Source of the DNA: Sycobia sp. Sy_11
Taxonomy: Eukaryota > Arthropoda > Insecta > Hymenoptera > Epichrysomallidae
Assembly (NCBI GenBank): GCA_018907035.1
Contig: JACCIC010000099.1
Location: 909,501 to 973,500, forward strand
Reading direction: 5' to 3'
DNA: 64,000 nucleotides
Both the position numbers and the translations under genes were made by a program. Positions 20,868 to 32,764 of the stretch are shown here, piece by piece. Every line of letters starts with the position of its first letter. The stretch's first letter is position 1. The notes under the pieces were generated by a model. It made no database searches. It had not been told where the DNA came from and was given only the letters and a program-made list of their open reading frames with translations.

Positions 20868-21029
20868 CTCGTCGTCTTCCCTGATCTTCCCGCTCCTTGA
20901 CCACTCAGCGCTCTCCGCCGCCCTTTCCTTCAATGCGCACCACCTGACTCGTCTAATACTGTTCTATGCTGGTTTTCTTGTCGGTGTCGTTTTATTCTGC
21001 TGCATGCCACGTTTAATTTTATCTGCTCA

Positions 21030-21084
<55 letters not shown>

Positions 21085-21163
21085 GATGCCGTCGAAAAAT
21101 TTTTAGTTTAGGTTTGGTTTATCTTACCAAATTTTTCGCGCACACAATTTTGATAAAACTTCA
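20868..21163. repeat. Uninterrupted copy of the split repeat (empty-site paralogue)
   Basis: The sequence 20868-21030, then (TA)n 21031-21081, then 21082-21163 joins in one piece what is separated at 3829-4039 and 20115-20232. It is what the neighbouring copy would look like without elements A and B. Confidence 0.85.
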
Positions 21164-21540
21164 CTTACCGTCCACTTACTGGCCTGTGGCTTCTCGGGCG
21201 CGCTCACGCAGCTGTTTGCCGTTGCCAAAGCCTCCCTCGCTTCACAGCTCCTCTTTCCCTTCTTCTTCCTTGACTACACTCTTTTTTCTACTTGCTCTTC
21301 TTGCTGCCCTTCTCTCATCCAGCTCACACCTTTATTCCAACTTTCTGCCCTCGGACTTCAACAACGGAGTCTCTTCATTTCGGCTGCCAACAACGGAGCC
21401 TTCTCTTCGGACTGCTCACAGCGGACTCCCGTGCATCTCTTCGTTCGCCGGGAAAGAAGGACGGGTTAAAGGGGAGGGGGGTACGGCGGCCGCCGAGTGG
21501 TGACAAATATCGTTACATCTATATAAAGGTTTAAAAACTT
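21164..21540. other. Pyrimidine-rich segment, no recognised gene
   Basis: CT-rich and relatively GC-rich up to about 21517, where GTTACA occurs. The plus-strand frame is Ser/Leu-rich and low in complexity. It may belong to an unrecognised repeat. Confidence 0.5.
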
Positions 21541-23035
21541 TATTAAATTTTAAGATTTTGAAAAATTCAAGAAACTACTTATTCTGTAAAAATTCGCGGT
21601 TTAGTAATAGTGAAATCACGATATCATTTTAGAATATTAAATTTAGTAAAGTTTTTAAATCACAATGAAATTCAACAGAATTGAAAAGAGCGGTAACAAA
21701 TAAAATAGTTATTTTTATTCTTTAAAATGGTGAAAAATAAACGTCAGTTTTTGATTGTACAAATGGTAGTTCTATCAGTTGTTAATACGAACACATGTTC
21801 AATCATCCTATCTATCTCATTGTCAACTACATTTGACAAACTTCAAAAAAAAATTATTAATATCTTTGGTCTACTATTTTTATAATCAATATTTGTCCTA
21901 ACGTAAAAAAAATTAGTATAATAGTACTTAACAGAAAAAAAAACATGATAATGTATTTTTAAATTATTGTTACAGATTCTATTTAAAATCCTGTGTTTAT
22001 ATTAAGAAAGTTTCGTTAAATGATTCTAACTATTTTCAAACAAGTTACAGCATTTAACATTTATCCATTAAATAAAAATGAAATGGCTAAAATAAAAACA
22101 TATAAATTCGCTGGAGTCTCGACTCAGGTTTCAAAAAAAAGAATCTGGCGTGGTTGTACGCAAAGCAATTATTTAATACCATGCACAACGGCATACACAA
22201 AAAAAGATGTACGCTTGTATCCACCTTTTTTTTTAAAACACAACAGTTAAAACACATTTGTTTATCGACACGCGGTTGACTATGTGAAATAATAAATGAT
22301 TAATTATATGGACTTATAATATTCGCATTATACCATAATCAGTACATGTATCATTATATAAAATTTAAGAATATCTGATTTCATAATAATGTCGTTTAAA
22401 TTTCGTAATTGCCTGATGTAAGTTACTTTCTTACAATGATAAGTCGTAAATACATAAATAAACTACAATAAACTTCCACACCCTATAACGTATAGAGTTA
22501 ATGACTATCTGATATAATTATTCCTAAGTATTTTATAAGTATATACTAGTCGGATTATTGTTGATTTTGTGCAATTTATCTATTTTTACATTTCCATGCA
22601 TTTACAAGTTTTTTTCCTTTTTTATTTTTTTGGTTTGATTGTTGAAGCTACTTTAAAGGAGAAATTATTTAAGAACAAATTTTAAAGATTTTTATTTAAT
22701 TTATAAATGTGTTACTCAAACAGATTAGTAAGAATAAAAAAATTAATCATTTCTTTTTTTTTGTTTGAAATAAATGTAAATTAAGTCATGATTTGTAATT
22801 GAATAAAGAAAAAGAATTCAAATTTGTTCTTCATTGAAATAGACAATGCTCAAAATTTACATTAACAATCGTTCATAAATTAAAGTCTCTTTTTTCTCCA
22901 TTAATTGGTTCTAAAATTTCTTCTTTGAAATCAGCATCTCCATGAACTGATCTTACATGAGTCTAATATCGATAATAATTAACTAAAGTGTTTATTTTTG
23001 CTACAGAGCATAAATCTCCAAAATTCGGTATTCTA
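21541..23035. other. AT-rich region, no gene recognised
   Basis: Dense in homopolymers and stop codons on both strands. A 76-codon frame at 22020-22250 has no recognisable motif. Confidence 0.6.
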
Positions 23036-23039
23036 GATT

Positions 23040-23700
23040 TTTTTTATGTATATTTATTTCCTCATTACTCGTATTACTACTATTCATTTAGTGTCCTTTA
23101 TTATTTATTTATGTTCACTTAAATCTCTTATTTCTTATTTTATCTCATTACTTTATCATTCGCATATATTATCTTTATTTCACCACTACTCGTTATTATC
23201 ACTATTCATTTGTCCCTTATTATTTATTTATATTCATTCAAATCTCTTATGTATTACTTCATCTTTACTTTCATTTTGTCCTTTTCATCTATTATTTTTA
23301 TTCTTACCTTGCCATCAGTCATTATTATCATCATACCCTTTAATTTATAATTATTCATTTCCCTTTCCTTTCTTTTTTTTCATTAAATTTTTATTCCCTT
23401 TATCATCATTTGTTATTGTCTGTCATTATTTTATCATTTACCTCTACGGCCACTTTCTTATTTATTATCAACTTTCTTCCCTCTCTTATATAGTATCTCA
23501 ATGTTTTTGTTCACTTTGTCCCTTTATTCATTTTATTCTCCTTCACTTTGTCTTCCTTATATATTCATTTACATCTTTATCTTTACTTCACCACTATTCA
23601 TTATTATCAACACTCATTATTACCACTATTCATTTTTTCTTTATTATTGAATTTATCTTTACTTAACTTCTGATTTATTATTTTATCCCATTCATTTATC
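23040..23700. repeat. Pyrimidine-rich degenerate tandem repeats
   Basis: The plus strand is almost free of G and recycles phrases such as TTATTATTTATTTAT, TTCACTTAAATCTC and CACTATTCATT at roughly 100-130 bp intervals. The 206-codon open frame across it is a product of this composition. Confidence 0.6.
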
Positions 23701-24910
23701 ATTCATTTATCAGTGCGCCCAAATTATATGAATCACACCAATGCACCGACGCATCGATCTGTTGAGCGTCTTATCAGCTCCGATTGTTTTCTGGAGGCTA
23801 ATTTCTATCTGGACCTACAATAGACTAAACATCCCGTATGGATTATCAGTGAAGAAGAAAAGATAAAGAAACTGAAGTGAATAAATGAATTAAGAATCAG
23901 CGATACGACACTCTTTGTCGGGCTCTCAAACTGTAAAGACGTGTGAATAAAAAGTACTTCACTTAACTCCTCTTGTCCCATTCTTTTACTTTCCTTTATT
24001 AATATTTTATGTTTCTCGTGTATTTATTCGTGAAGTTCGGACTATAAATACGGGTTCTCAAAATGTAGTTATTTAACCCTCGCTCTTCGCTTAGTGTCGT
24101 GCGTGTCGCCATCCAGCATTACCCGGTCATGAGACCGCCATGTTTATGCAGCTTCACCGTGTTCGGTATGTCGTTCTGGCCTGGTCTCTACCGTTATCTC
24201 ATTCATTTTTCTGTTCCAGGATCTGCATCCTTCCTGGCTGAACTGGCGTTCTACGGTGTTCGTATATCCTAAGCCCGTATATTGTACTCACTTATCGTTT
24301 CTTCTTTTTTCCTACTTATTCTTCGTCCTCGCTAATCCTCACGCGTGTTTTTATTTATGTGGGTGTAGAGAGCTGTATAGTTTTCTCTTTCTCTCTTACA
24401 TTTGTTTTCATATCTTTCCCGTTTCTTTCCTTTACTAAGTTCCCTGCATCCTTGCTCTGTGTTTTCAGAGTTCTTCTATATTCATCATACTTCCTCTATT
24501 CTGAATCCTTACTCAGTTTATGTGATTTCTCATAAATATATTTTTATTTCAGTAAGGAGCCATGTATGATGTCAGTAAGGTGTGGTGTGTGTAACATTGT
24601 TCCACTTGTATGGGCTTTCCTCGCATACACCTCTATTACCTAGCCCTTATGTGGTTTATCTTCACAATCCTTCTTGCAAGATATTCGGATTGTTGGAATT
24701 TAAGTTACTTATTTTACCTTCTGAACTTCTCATACAGCCAAGGGAATTCAGGAAAGAATTTACATTTGTCGGTAATACTTTCATGTTCTTTTTTTTATTT
24801 ATGTTATTTAACGTCCCTCTATTTATGTTTCCAAATATTACTGCTAATCAGCGACGGAGGTCTATGATGTATTTGTCAACAAAACACATGTAAATTATTA
24901 CAGCGGTGCT
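23701..24910. other. No gene recognised
   Basis: Mixed composition, with slightly GC-richer stretches at 23710-23950 and 24060-24260. Short open frames at 24256-24438 and 24582-24893 are Phe/Leu-rich and carry no recognisable motif. Confidence 0.5.
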
Positions 24911-24920
24911 TGTGTCAATC

Positions 24921-24994
24921 GGCCGAGACCGGGATTTGAACTCGAATCATCAAGTTACTAGTCCTTCGCTCTAGCGATCGAGCCATCGTAGGCT
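24921..24994 (-). tRNA. tRNA-like sequence (tRNA pseudogene or SINE head)
   Basis: On the minus strand a 74-nt stretch has an A-box-like GGCTCGATCGCTAGAGCG and a perfect B box, GTTCAAATCC, at tRNA spacing. A four-pair D stem (GCTC/GAGC) is visible. The acceptor stem pairs only at its outer three positions (GCC/GGC) and the anticodon stem is poor, so it is not a working tRNA. It could be a decayed tRNA gene or the promoter head of a tRNA-derived SINE. Confidence 0.4.
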
Positions 24995-25009
24995 TCACTT
25001 CCATGTTCT

Positions 25010-26180
25010 CTCAGGTATATGTCAGATAAACTTTATTTACGGCCTCTAAAACCATTCATTATTATCCCATTTATTTTTACTTTTGAAAAGTAAATAATAA
25101 ATGTATTATCCTGTGAGTTCTTCTTGACGTTGACTTGCTAATGCGTTTATCTTAGCAACCCTTATTGTAAGGGTTAAAAACGAGTGAAGCGTCACTAGAC
25201 TCATTAAGATAAAAATTTGATTTAAGATTCTAAGAGAACAATGTTTGTGAGGTTTACTCCTGGGAATGACTCGATACCACGTCAATTCAATCGCGAACGG
25301 ACATGTACGCGCCGCATCTTGTTATTCAGTGGGTACCCGACTACGCTCTGGCCGGAGGAGTTTGTAACGCGGGAAATGTGTTAAAATGCGTTCAGAGCAC
25401 GATGCCCTATTAAAATCACTAGTATTGCGCAGTAAAGCCCGGGCGTAAACAAAATTGTATTTAAGTTCGGTTTACGCGATAAAATATCCCACGATTCGCG
25501 AGCCAGGCAAATTGGAGATTGCGGGGGGAGATAAAGTCTTCCCCGCTACGCCATTGTACGCCGTTTTTGAAGCTCGAGGTAGCAACAGCTCTCTCGTAGT
25601 ACGGTATCAATTAGCCAATAAACGGAGCCGCTAGAAGCCATCGAGGGCACAGCGGTGTGGGTGACCGCGATTCCTGTTTACGTGGATAAGTTCATGTCCC
25701 GCGCGATTATTTTATTAATCATAGATATTTTATTAATAATTTATTTATAAAATAGAATTTTCTTCTTAAGCCAGGAGTACCGCGGTGGCGGAAGGGTTCG
25801 TATATCACTTTAAATATTAATAATTTTATTATATTTTTATATAGAAAATAAGGAAATTATTATGCAAATATATATGTATATATGTTGTTTGACTCGCTTT
25901 TGTTTTAAAAATCTTGTTGCTTGCGTAGTCCTCGCGATAACTATATTTCCCTGATCAAATGAGATGTCTCCAAATAAAAAAAGTTCGCTTCTTATGTATT
26001 ACCCGTAGAATAAGAATCCTGCGGTTTTTTGTAAAATCAGGGTAGGACATTGATTAAATTACAATGATTTGAAAAACTCGAAAAGAATAAAATTTGATAC
26101 CGAAATATTTTTTTTTTGAAAAAAATTGAATATTTTAAATAAAAAAGGTCTAAGCGTCATTCTCCTAAAATACATATTAA
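25010..26180. other. No gene recognised
   Basis: A GC-richer patch at about 25240-25690 with several CpG-containing words sits in AT-rich DNA. No frame of useful length is open. Confidence 0.55.
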
Positions 26181-26185
26181 AAATT

Positions 26186-26924
26186 TCATGATCTTTTGAA
26201 GTACAAATTTTGCAATTTTTTTGCAACTTTAACTATGTGTAAAATTGCATATAATTCAAATTTAGCCAATTGTGGACGCTTCTGGTTAATAGCCTGCTTT
26301 AAACGGTTCAGTTGTTCACAATAGATGGTAGAATTAAGCGTCTGGCCATATGGGAGCAGCTCATAGTGGATGATTCTCTTCCAATCCCACCAAACACACA
26401 GCAAAACCATCCTGGCCGTCCATCCCGGCTTGGCCACTGTTTGGGACGGTCCACCGACCTTGGACCACGTCCGTTTTCGCTTGATATTGTCGCATGTAAT
26501 TCATTTTTCGTCGTCAGTTACCATCCGCTTCAAAAATGGGTCGAGTTCGTTCCGTTTCAACATCACATTGCAGGCGTTGATTCGATCCAGAAGGTTTTCT
26601 TGCGTTAAATAATGCGGCACCTAAAAATCAAACTTTTTTGTATATAGCCTTCTGCAGATGGTTTAAAATGGTTTGATGAGTAACTCTCATCTTCTGGGCG
26701 ATGTCACGAGATGCCACATGTAGGTCTACCTCGTTAAATTCCATGATTTGATCAGTATTCGTCGTCACAGGTCTTACGTCGGCTGGTTTATCCATGGTGT
26801 CGTTTTCATCGGCTCTGCCATCCCGCAAAATACCATTAATCTTATGGAAAGTTTCTCTAGCGGATTTGCCTTTGACGAAGGAAAACTTTAAAATAGCGCG
26901 AATTTCGGCGTTAGTGGACTCCAT
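26186..26924 (-). pseudogene. Mariner transposase relic
   Basis: Likely start ATG is at 26924. The N-terminal part has the helix-turn-helix segment (KGKSARETFHKING) and a second one (VASRDIAQKMRVTHQTILNHL). After a frame change, the catalytic region shows MVTDDEK followed by a stop where mariners have Trp, then TARMVLLCVWWDWK and YELLPYGQTLNS. The copy ends after NQKRPQLAKF, so the second and third catalytic aspartates are missing. About 150 bp upstream (to ~27070) resembles a mariner 5' untranslated region. Clear terminal repeats were not found. Confidence 0.85.
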
Positions 26925-27089
26925 GTTTAAACGTCTATAACTTATGAACGCAATATCCAAACTAATCATGCATAGCCTTGTTTTGTACGTTATGTCAAGA
27001 CCTTTCAAATGATGTATAGTATTGCCAGATACGAGCTCTGTAACGCTTTGTACATAGCCGCGAAATTCATAAGACAAAAAGGCGGAAGA

Positions 27090-27920
27090 GAGATATTTGA
27101 CAACCTAATATATAAGCCTGGATCATTTTTAATTTTACATCTAAATGTTGTTTCTGAAATTGCACAAAATTTGAAACATATTCAAGTAACATATTTGTTA
27201 TCAGTAAGCCATTCACCAAATGCTATTGGTGATTGGGTAACTTTATTTCGACACTAATTTCTTGGTAGAAAATTTCCTATTATTTATATTTATAAAACTA
27301 TTAAATAGGTAAAAAAATAGGATCAATTGTAATACCTAGACAATCGGCATATTGCAGAAAGAAAAAATTTATAAAGTCAAGCAGCTTCAGCAATGGCTAT
27401 AAAACAGGTAAAAACTAGTTTATAAAATAGTAAAATATATATCTTTGTTTCTGACTATTAACTAGCTATTTCAATTTAAATGCAAGTTCTTAATTGATTA
27501 GTAAGGAGTTAATTTTTACAAAATAATATTGAATAGTTTTGTTCATTCTATTATTAAATGTATAAAATTAAGTACTTTGATCAGGAAACGAAACGGCTTA
27601 TAAAAGAACAAGGTTTACTTATTATTCGATTTTTATGCCCAAATTTATAGTTCTTAAATAGTTATTATTTAATTTTACTTATCCAATATAGATATATACT
27701 ATTATACTGCTTTAAACCAATTGAGTGTATTTATATTTATATATATTTATTTTATTAAAATTATTGGTTTTTAAAATATTTTAGGTACACAATTAATGTA
27801 TATAGTGCAAATTTCTTAATGTTATTTTTATATACTATCAACTAAAATACACTTATAATCAATATTTCAAATAATCGCGTAAGTAAATATCGTTTAAAAA
27901 AAAATTTTTTAAAAAATTCA
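27090..27920. other. AT-rich region, no gene recognised
   Basis: Very AT-rich with no sustained open frame. Confidence 0.6.
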
Positions 27921-27924
27921 ATTA

Positions 27925-29509
27925 GACGATAACAATGAAAGTATACTAACTACAATTGAAGAAAGCAATGAAAGTGAAAGTGAGGAATATAGAATAAATG
28001 AAATATTAAACGATGAATTAGATAATGTCAGTTTCAGATACATTACAAACGAAGAATATGAAACTGTTGAAAATATCAGAGATGACGATGATAGTGATAA
28101 TGAAATAATAGAAACGAGTGACAGTAAAATTAGAGAAAGTGAGAAAATGAGTGAAAATGACGATAAAAAGCAGAATCAGGCTAAGAAAAAACCTGAAGTA
28201 CAGCAGTCAAGAGAATTTGCAATTTCAACAAGAATTCCCAGTAAACATTTGGATTCTCTCATGCAGATTTTAAGAAATACTTAATTAAATTTGCCACCTA
28301 CTTCTAATATGCTACTACCCACTTCGTATTCTAAGTGGGTGGTTAAAAAAATGAAAGATGCTAAGAACCTAGATAGCGAATTTGCATATTTAGGATTAAA
28401 AAGAGGCCTTGAAGTCTGTGTTAATCCTGCATTGCTTGAAGATGGTATCTTAACGCTTGATTTTAATATTGATGGCGCTAGCTTGAATAAATCAAGTAAA
28501 AAATCTATATGGCCTATATTATACAAAGTTAATCATGTTTTCATGTATAATGTTTACACAGCTTTTCCTGTAGTGGTGTTTTACGGATTTGGAAAACCTA
28601 AAGATTTGGTTCAGTTTTTATCAGAATTTATTAATGAATTAAATATATTGTTAAAAGATGGCATAAAAATGAAAAATAAACATTTTTCTATAACATGTAG
28701 AAGGTTTATTTGTGACACACCAGCTCGAGCCTACATAAAATGTATCAAGAGATATATAAGCTTTAGTGGCTGTGAAAGGTGTACTTGTGTAGGTGAAAAA
28801 ATTGATAACACTACTGCTTATATCTCAATTGGCGAAAAAGAAGCGATGAAGTCTTTTAATCATTTGGAAGAAATGATCATCACACCGGCTTCTTACCTCT
28901 AATTGTGATCAAGCCTAAAATTGATTTTATCAATCAGTTTGTGCTCAATTCAATGCATTTATTATATGTAGGTGCAATGAGAAGATTATTTGAATTTTTG
29001 TTTATAGGAAATAATCCAAATGTTAAATTAAGCTATTAACAAAAATTGTAGTTAAATTAGAAAACAAAGATGTTAAAAAAACACATTCTTGAAGAATTTA
29101 AACGCAAAATTTGAGAATCAAATGATTGGAAAAAGTACAAAGCTGGGGAATTCAAATTTTTTTACTAAATTGTCGTCCAGTTATTTAAAAAAATAACATT
29201 TATTAACATTTTTTATTATTACATATTGCATGTAGAATGTTGACTAGTCAGGAAGCGGTTAATTATGTTATATTGGCAAAGAATTTTTTAAGAACATTTG
29301 TTAACGATGCAATAGATATATATGGCTTAAGTTTTGTATCATTGAATATACGTAATTTTAATCATATTGCTGATGATGTTCAATTTATGAAATTTAATTT
29401 AAACGACATATCTGCTTTTGCATTTGAAAATGAATTAGATAAGATTAAATATGTGTTGTTATCGCCACATAAAACAATCGCTCAGTATTGTCAAAGGATA
29501 TATGAATAA
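27925..29509 (+). pseudogene. Transposase relic, CACTA/Tnp2-like family of insects
   Basis: Scattered in-frame blocks follow the order I know from a large insect transposase-like family related to plant Tnp2. First is a long acidic N-terminal segment (27930-28150) leading to SLMQILRNT. After a stop at 28282-28284 comes the core at 28285-28902: FNIDGASLNKSSKKSIWPI, with the DG catalytic-type motif, then GFGKPKDLVQFLSEFINEL, FICDTPARAYIKCIK and the cysteine pair GCERCTC. After further stops come LNSMHLLYVGAMRRLF (~28950), and at 29237-29509 FNHIADDVQFMKFNLNDISAFAFENEL. Multiple stops and shifts make it non-functional. Terminal repeats were not found. Family naming is from memory of motif order. 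Confidence 0.6.
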
Positions 29510-30440
29510 AGAGAGTTCCTTAATACCGATGTACAGCTAACTAAAGAAATAATTCTTTTAAGACATAATTTGAATGGATATATTAGCAAATTTTATTTTA
29601 AGGAACAGTCTTTATCAACTTGGCATCCCGATAATACTGTATTACTGCATAGTGAACAAATTGTAAAAATCTGTAATTGGAAGGTTCGTAGAGCTTATAA
29701 TAAATATAGAAACACGCGCTACTTCGCTATATTGCATATGTGTTACTTCGCTAAAACGCCAATTGCCAAGCGCTCTTGTTAAGTCTGCGCAGACATAAAA
29801 ATGTTCAGACTGCATCTACAATTAAGTGTACTATATTAGATCATCAACATGTATATTTGCAATTCTTTCTGGTTCTACACATATCAGAATTTAATATTCA
29901 GTCTCCAGTTCGTATTTCTACTAGTGTGATAATTTTTGTAGTGTAATATTGTTTTGTTATAACCCACAAAAAATAAACTTTAGAATATATAAATATATAA
30001 ATCCTAAGTAAATATTAATATATAACTATATAATATATAAAATTGACTCTATGAATACTATATTAATTTTAATTTTCTGAATATAAAAGAACTTGGAAAA
30101 TGTATTAAATGCATTGTGATAGATGTTCGCGTTATATTAGTTATTAGCTTCTTTTCTTTTGAAAACAAGTTCATATTTCAACATAATACAATTTCATCTT
30201 TCCAGAAAATTGAAATTATTTTATTTTAAAATTTGATTAATAAAAATAAAAATGGGTACGTATAATGTACTTTATAGATATAAAATATTAAAATAAATGA
30301 ATTAACATAATAGATTGCAAATTAAAAATACTGTTTATTCAATATTGCTAATAAATATTTATTACAGTAAAATGTCAAAAATTGACGGTGCGATGAACCT
30401 AACTGATATATATCCATATCATTCAATTTAATTAAAAATT
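29510..30440. other. AT-rich, possible transposon remnants
   Basis: A short frame at 29570-29782 may continue the transposase relic. After 29800 nothing is recognised. Confidence 0.5.
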
Positions 30441-30444
30441 GTAG

Positions 30445-30846
30445 GTAGGCAACCTAAAATTAAAAAAGTTGAGATTGTAGCTATAAAATGGCTGTATTAC
30501 AATGTTTTAAAGAAAAAATGTACCGTAAAATACCCGCCACCGCCATGTGCTAAGGAAAGCTTTAAAAAATATAACGATTGTTTAATAAAACTGTCCGATT
30601 TCGAGGATGACTGGGTTTCATACACAGTGATTATTAAAGGAAAAGCAAGTATGTAAAATGAAAACTTTATAATGATTTATTAAAAAGTTCAAATGATTCT
30701 ATAAATAGTATTATTTTTTCAGAAAGTTTCAACGAAGCACTTAGAAAATTGCAAATTTTAAATGAAAAAGAATCAATTTTAACTTTAGATTCTGATGCGG
30801 ATTTAGCGGATGCTGAGAAAAGAGCAGTCGACGTGATACATCAGTG
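30445..30846 (+). CDS. Two exons of a DUF4806-type protein (N-terminal part)
   Basis: Exon one, 30445-30648, is bounded by an AG acceptor (30443-30444) and a GT donor (30649-30650). It encodes VEIVAIKWLYYN, KYPPPPC and DDWVSYTVIIKGKA. Exon two, 30723-30846, follows a poly-T tract with AG at 30721-30722 and encodes SFNEALRKLQILNEK up to TGA 30844-30846. Splicing keeps the frame. The pattern (a basic VEIVxxKWL, a Pro-Pro patch, a W..Y.V.I.GKA strand, then an EAL.KL helix) matches my recollection of the N-terminus of insect proteins carrying DUF4806. The C-terminal DUF4806 domain is not evident before the stop, so the gene is probably truncated. It lies 0.9 kb after the transposase relic on the same strand. 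Function is unknown. Confidence 0.45.
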
Positions 30847-30912
30847 ACTGTTGAGAACTATTTTGAATTCTAGGAAAGAAAAAGTATTGGCATCAGCTAC
30901 TTATTAGCACGT

Positions 30913-30914
<2 letters not shown>

Positions 30915-30963
<49 letters not shown>

Positions 30964-30971
30964 TGTGTGTG
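30915..30971. repeat. Compound (CT)n(GT)n microsatellite
   Basis: About 16 CT units pass directly into about 12 GT units. Confidence 0.95.
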
Positions 30972-31149
30972 TTTATATTTCAGTTGTTCAGTTGAATTAT
31001 AATAGCAAATATACCTATAGAGCGACAAAAAATCAATTGAAAATCCATGAACCATTTCATGGAATTCAAAGTAAAACAAATATATTATATTGTCATAGTA
31101 CTGTATCCACACTTTATAAATAAGTGAGTGCATTGACACACTTTTAATA

Positions 31150-31510
31150 AACAACTTTTTTATTTAATAATAATAAGTAATCATTTCGAAACTTACACGA
31201 ATTAGTACTCATACATATTTACATATACTTGACTATCTAAAAATTGATTTTAATCCTTTTTTTGTTTAAATTAGAAATATTTGCAAATAATAAAACTATA
31301 AGTTGTTTTTTAAGTATCGCATGTTTATGTTTAATTCACTGGGAAGTCTAATTAGAAGACATTTCATTTATATAAATAAATACAATACATTGATTATATT
31401 CATAAACGTATTACATTCAAGAGAAGTTTCAAATGATAAGGAATTCAAATACGCCATGCTTGCCTTACTTTATACTATCGTAGAAAGTAATTTGAAATAG
31501 ATATTATATA
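31150..31510. other. No gene recognised
   Basis: AT-rich. The 65-codon frame at 31303-31500 shows no recognisable motif. Confidence 0.5.
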
Positions 31511-31517
31511 CGGCGTC

Positions 31518-31927
31518 TATGGAGAAAATTGTATTTTCGAGTTCGAGCATAAGATAAAGACGTCCAATTGTCTCAAGGCGGATTTACGGAGAGTATCATG
31601 TTCGGACGATAGGATATGTTTCGGAACGACTGCTATAGAGTTTTGTATTGGGGAGATAGAATATGATGTCCAGGTATCCCGGAACGACTCCTACTGTGAA
31701 TTTGGGTGCTCGAATGATAGAATACGAATCTCTTCATAGAAGTCGTTTCTTCATACCAGGACATTGTCTTCTACCGTCTGAACACGCAACTCCCCGTAGG
31801 AATTATCTCGAGGGCACCTAGACATCGTATTCTAACGTTCAATCAGGAAACTCCTCGTAGAAGTTCGATATACCTGAACATTGCTTCCACCAACTAAACA
31901 CGATACTCCCCGAAAATATCGTCCAGA

Positions 31928-31930
<3 letters not shown>
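31518..31930. repeat. Inverted array of a ~60-bp satellite
   Basis: From 31518 to about 31730 the plus strand holds about four degenerate units with the words GGAGT/GAGT, GTTCGGACGATAGAATA, GATGTCCAGGTAT and GGAACGACTCCTAC. From about 31731 to 31930 the same words appear as reverse complements (TAGAAGTCGTTTC, ATACCAGGACATTGTCTTC, CGTCTGAACACG, CTCCCCGTAGG) in about three and a half units. The array therefore changes orientation once, near 31730, and ends at a (TA)n tract. Confidence 0.7.

Positions 31931-31965
<35 letters not shown>
31931..31965. repeat. (TA)n microsatellite
   Basis: About 17 TA units bordering the inverted satellite. Confidence 0.95.
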
Positions 31966-31968
<3 letters not shown>

Positions 31969-32140
31969 TCGAGGTTGTTGGTAAAGAACCCTAATTCGCC
32001 ATTATTTCTTTTGTTCAAACTAAAAAAAAAGCCTATGTTACTTCTGAAGTTAATATAACATAAAAACAAAAACATAATTTCTCTTCATAAGCTATGTTTA
32101 GTATGATTTGGCATACTCAATCATTTTATAAGAGAATATG

Positions 32141-32145
<5 letters not shown>

Positions 32146-32186
<41 letters not shown>
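32146..32186. repeat. (GA)n with oligo-G end
   Basis: GA dinucleotides followed by a run of ten G. Confidence 0.95.
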
Positions 32187-32764
32187 AGATTCTCCCACAT
32201 AAGAGAAATAAAATTTACAAAAATTAAAAGATAGCCATAACGTGTGAGAGAAATGTTAAATTAATCTGAAGAACAAAAGAGATACTACCGACTAACGTCA
32301 AACCTTTTTTAGAATACTAATCTCAAAGTTGGATATGAGCATTTAACTGAGTTGGGCTGGTATTAATACTTTAAGCGGACTACTTTGAGTTGATATTCAT
32401 GATTCCAGACGCCACCTACTGGTTACTGGAGAAACTGATTACTAAGACCGTTAACTTAATTTATTGATTAAAGTAAAATGATTTTCAATAAAAAACATAG
32501 CCTATGTCCTATCGAAGATAATATAGAATCTATATGTTAAATTTAAGAGTAATCGATTTAGTAGTTTTTTTGTTTATAGTGTACAAACAAAAACACGCTT
32601 TGTCTCTATAAATTAGTATGATATGATATGATATGATAAACTTTGATGCTCATAAAGAGTCTACAATTAAAAAAATTTCATGTAGCACTAATTTTAATTA
32701 TAAACATAATAAAACATCATTTTTGCCAAATAACTAGAAAGAAAAAATTACTTTAGCAATCCAA
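32187..32764. other. No gene recognised
   Basis: AT-rich, no open frame of note. Confidence 0.55.

Noticed and set aside
21082..21517. TGTGATG...CGTTACA segment as a solo LTR in (TA)n
   Set aside because: The first 82 bp also occur at 20151 next to a mariner-like end and then diverge completely, and no target duplication is visible. Ends alone are not enough.
23046..23666. 206-codon Phe/Leu/Ser-rich ORF resembling a membrane protein
   Set aside because: It lies in G-poor pyrimidine-rich tandem repeats and contains no recognisable topology or motif.
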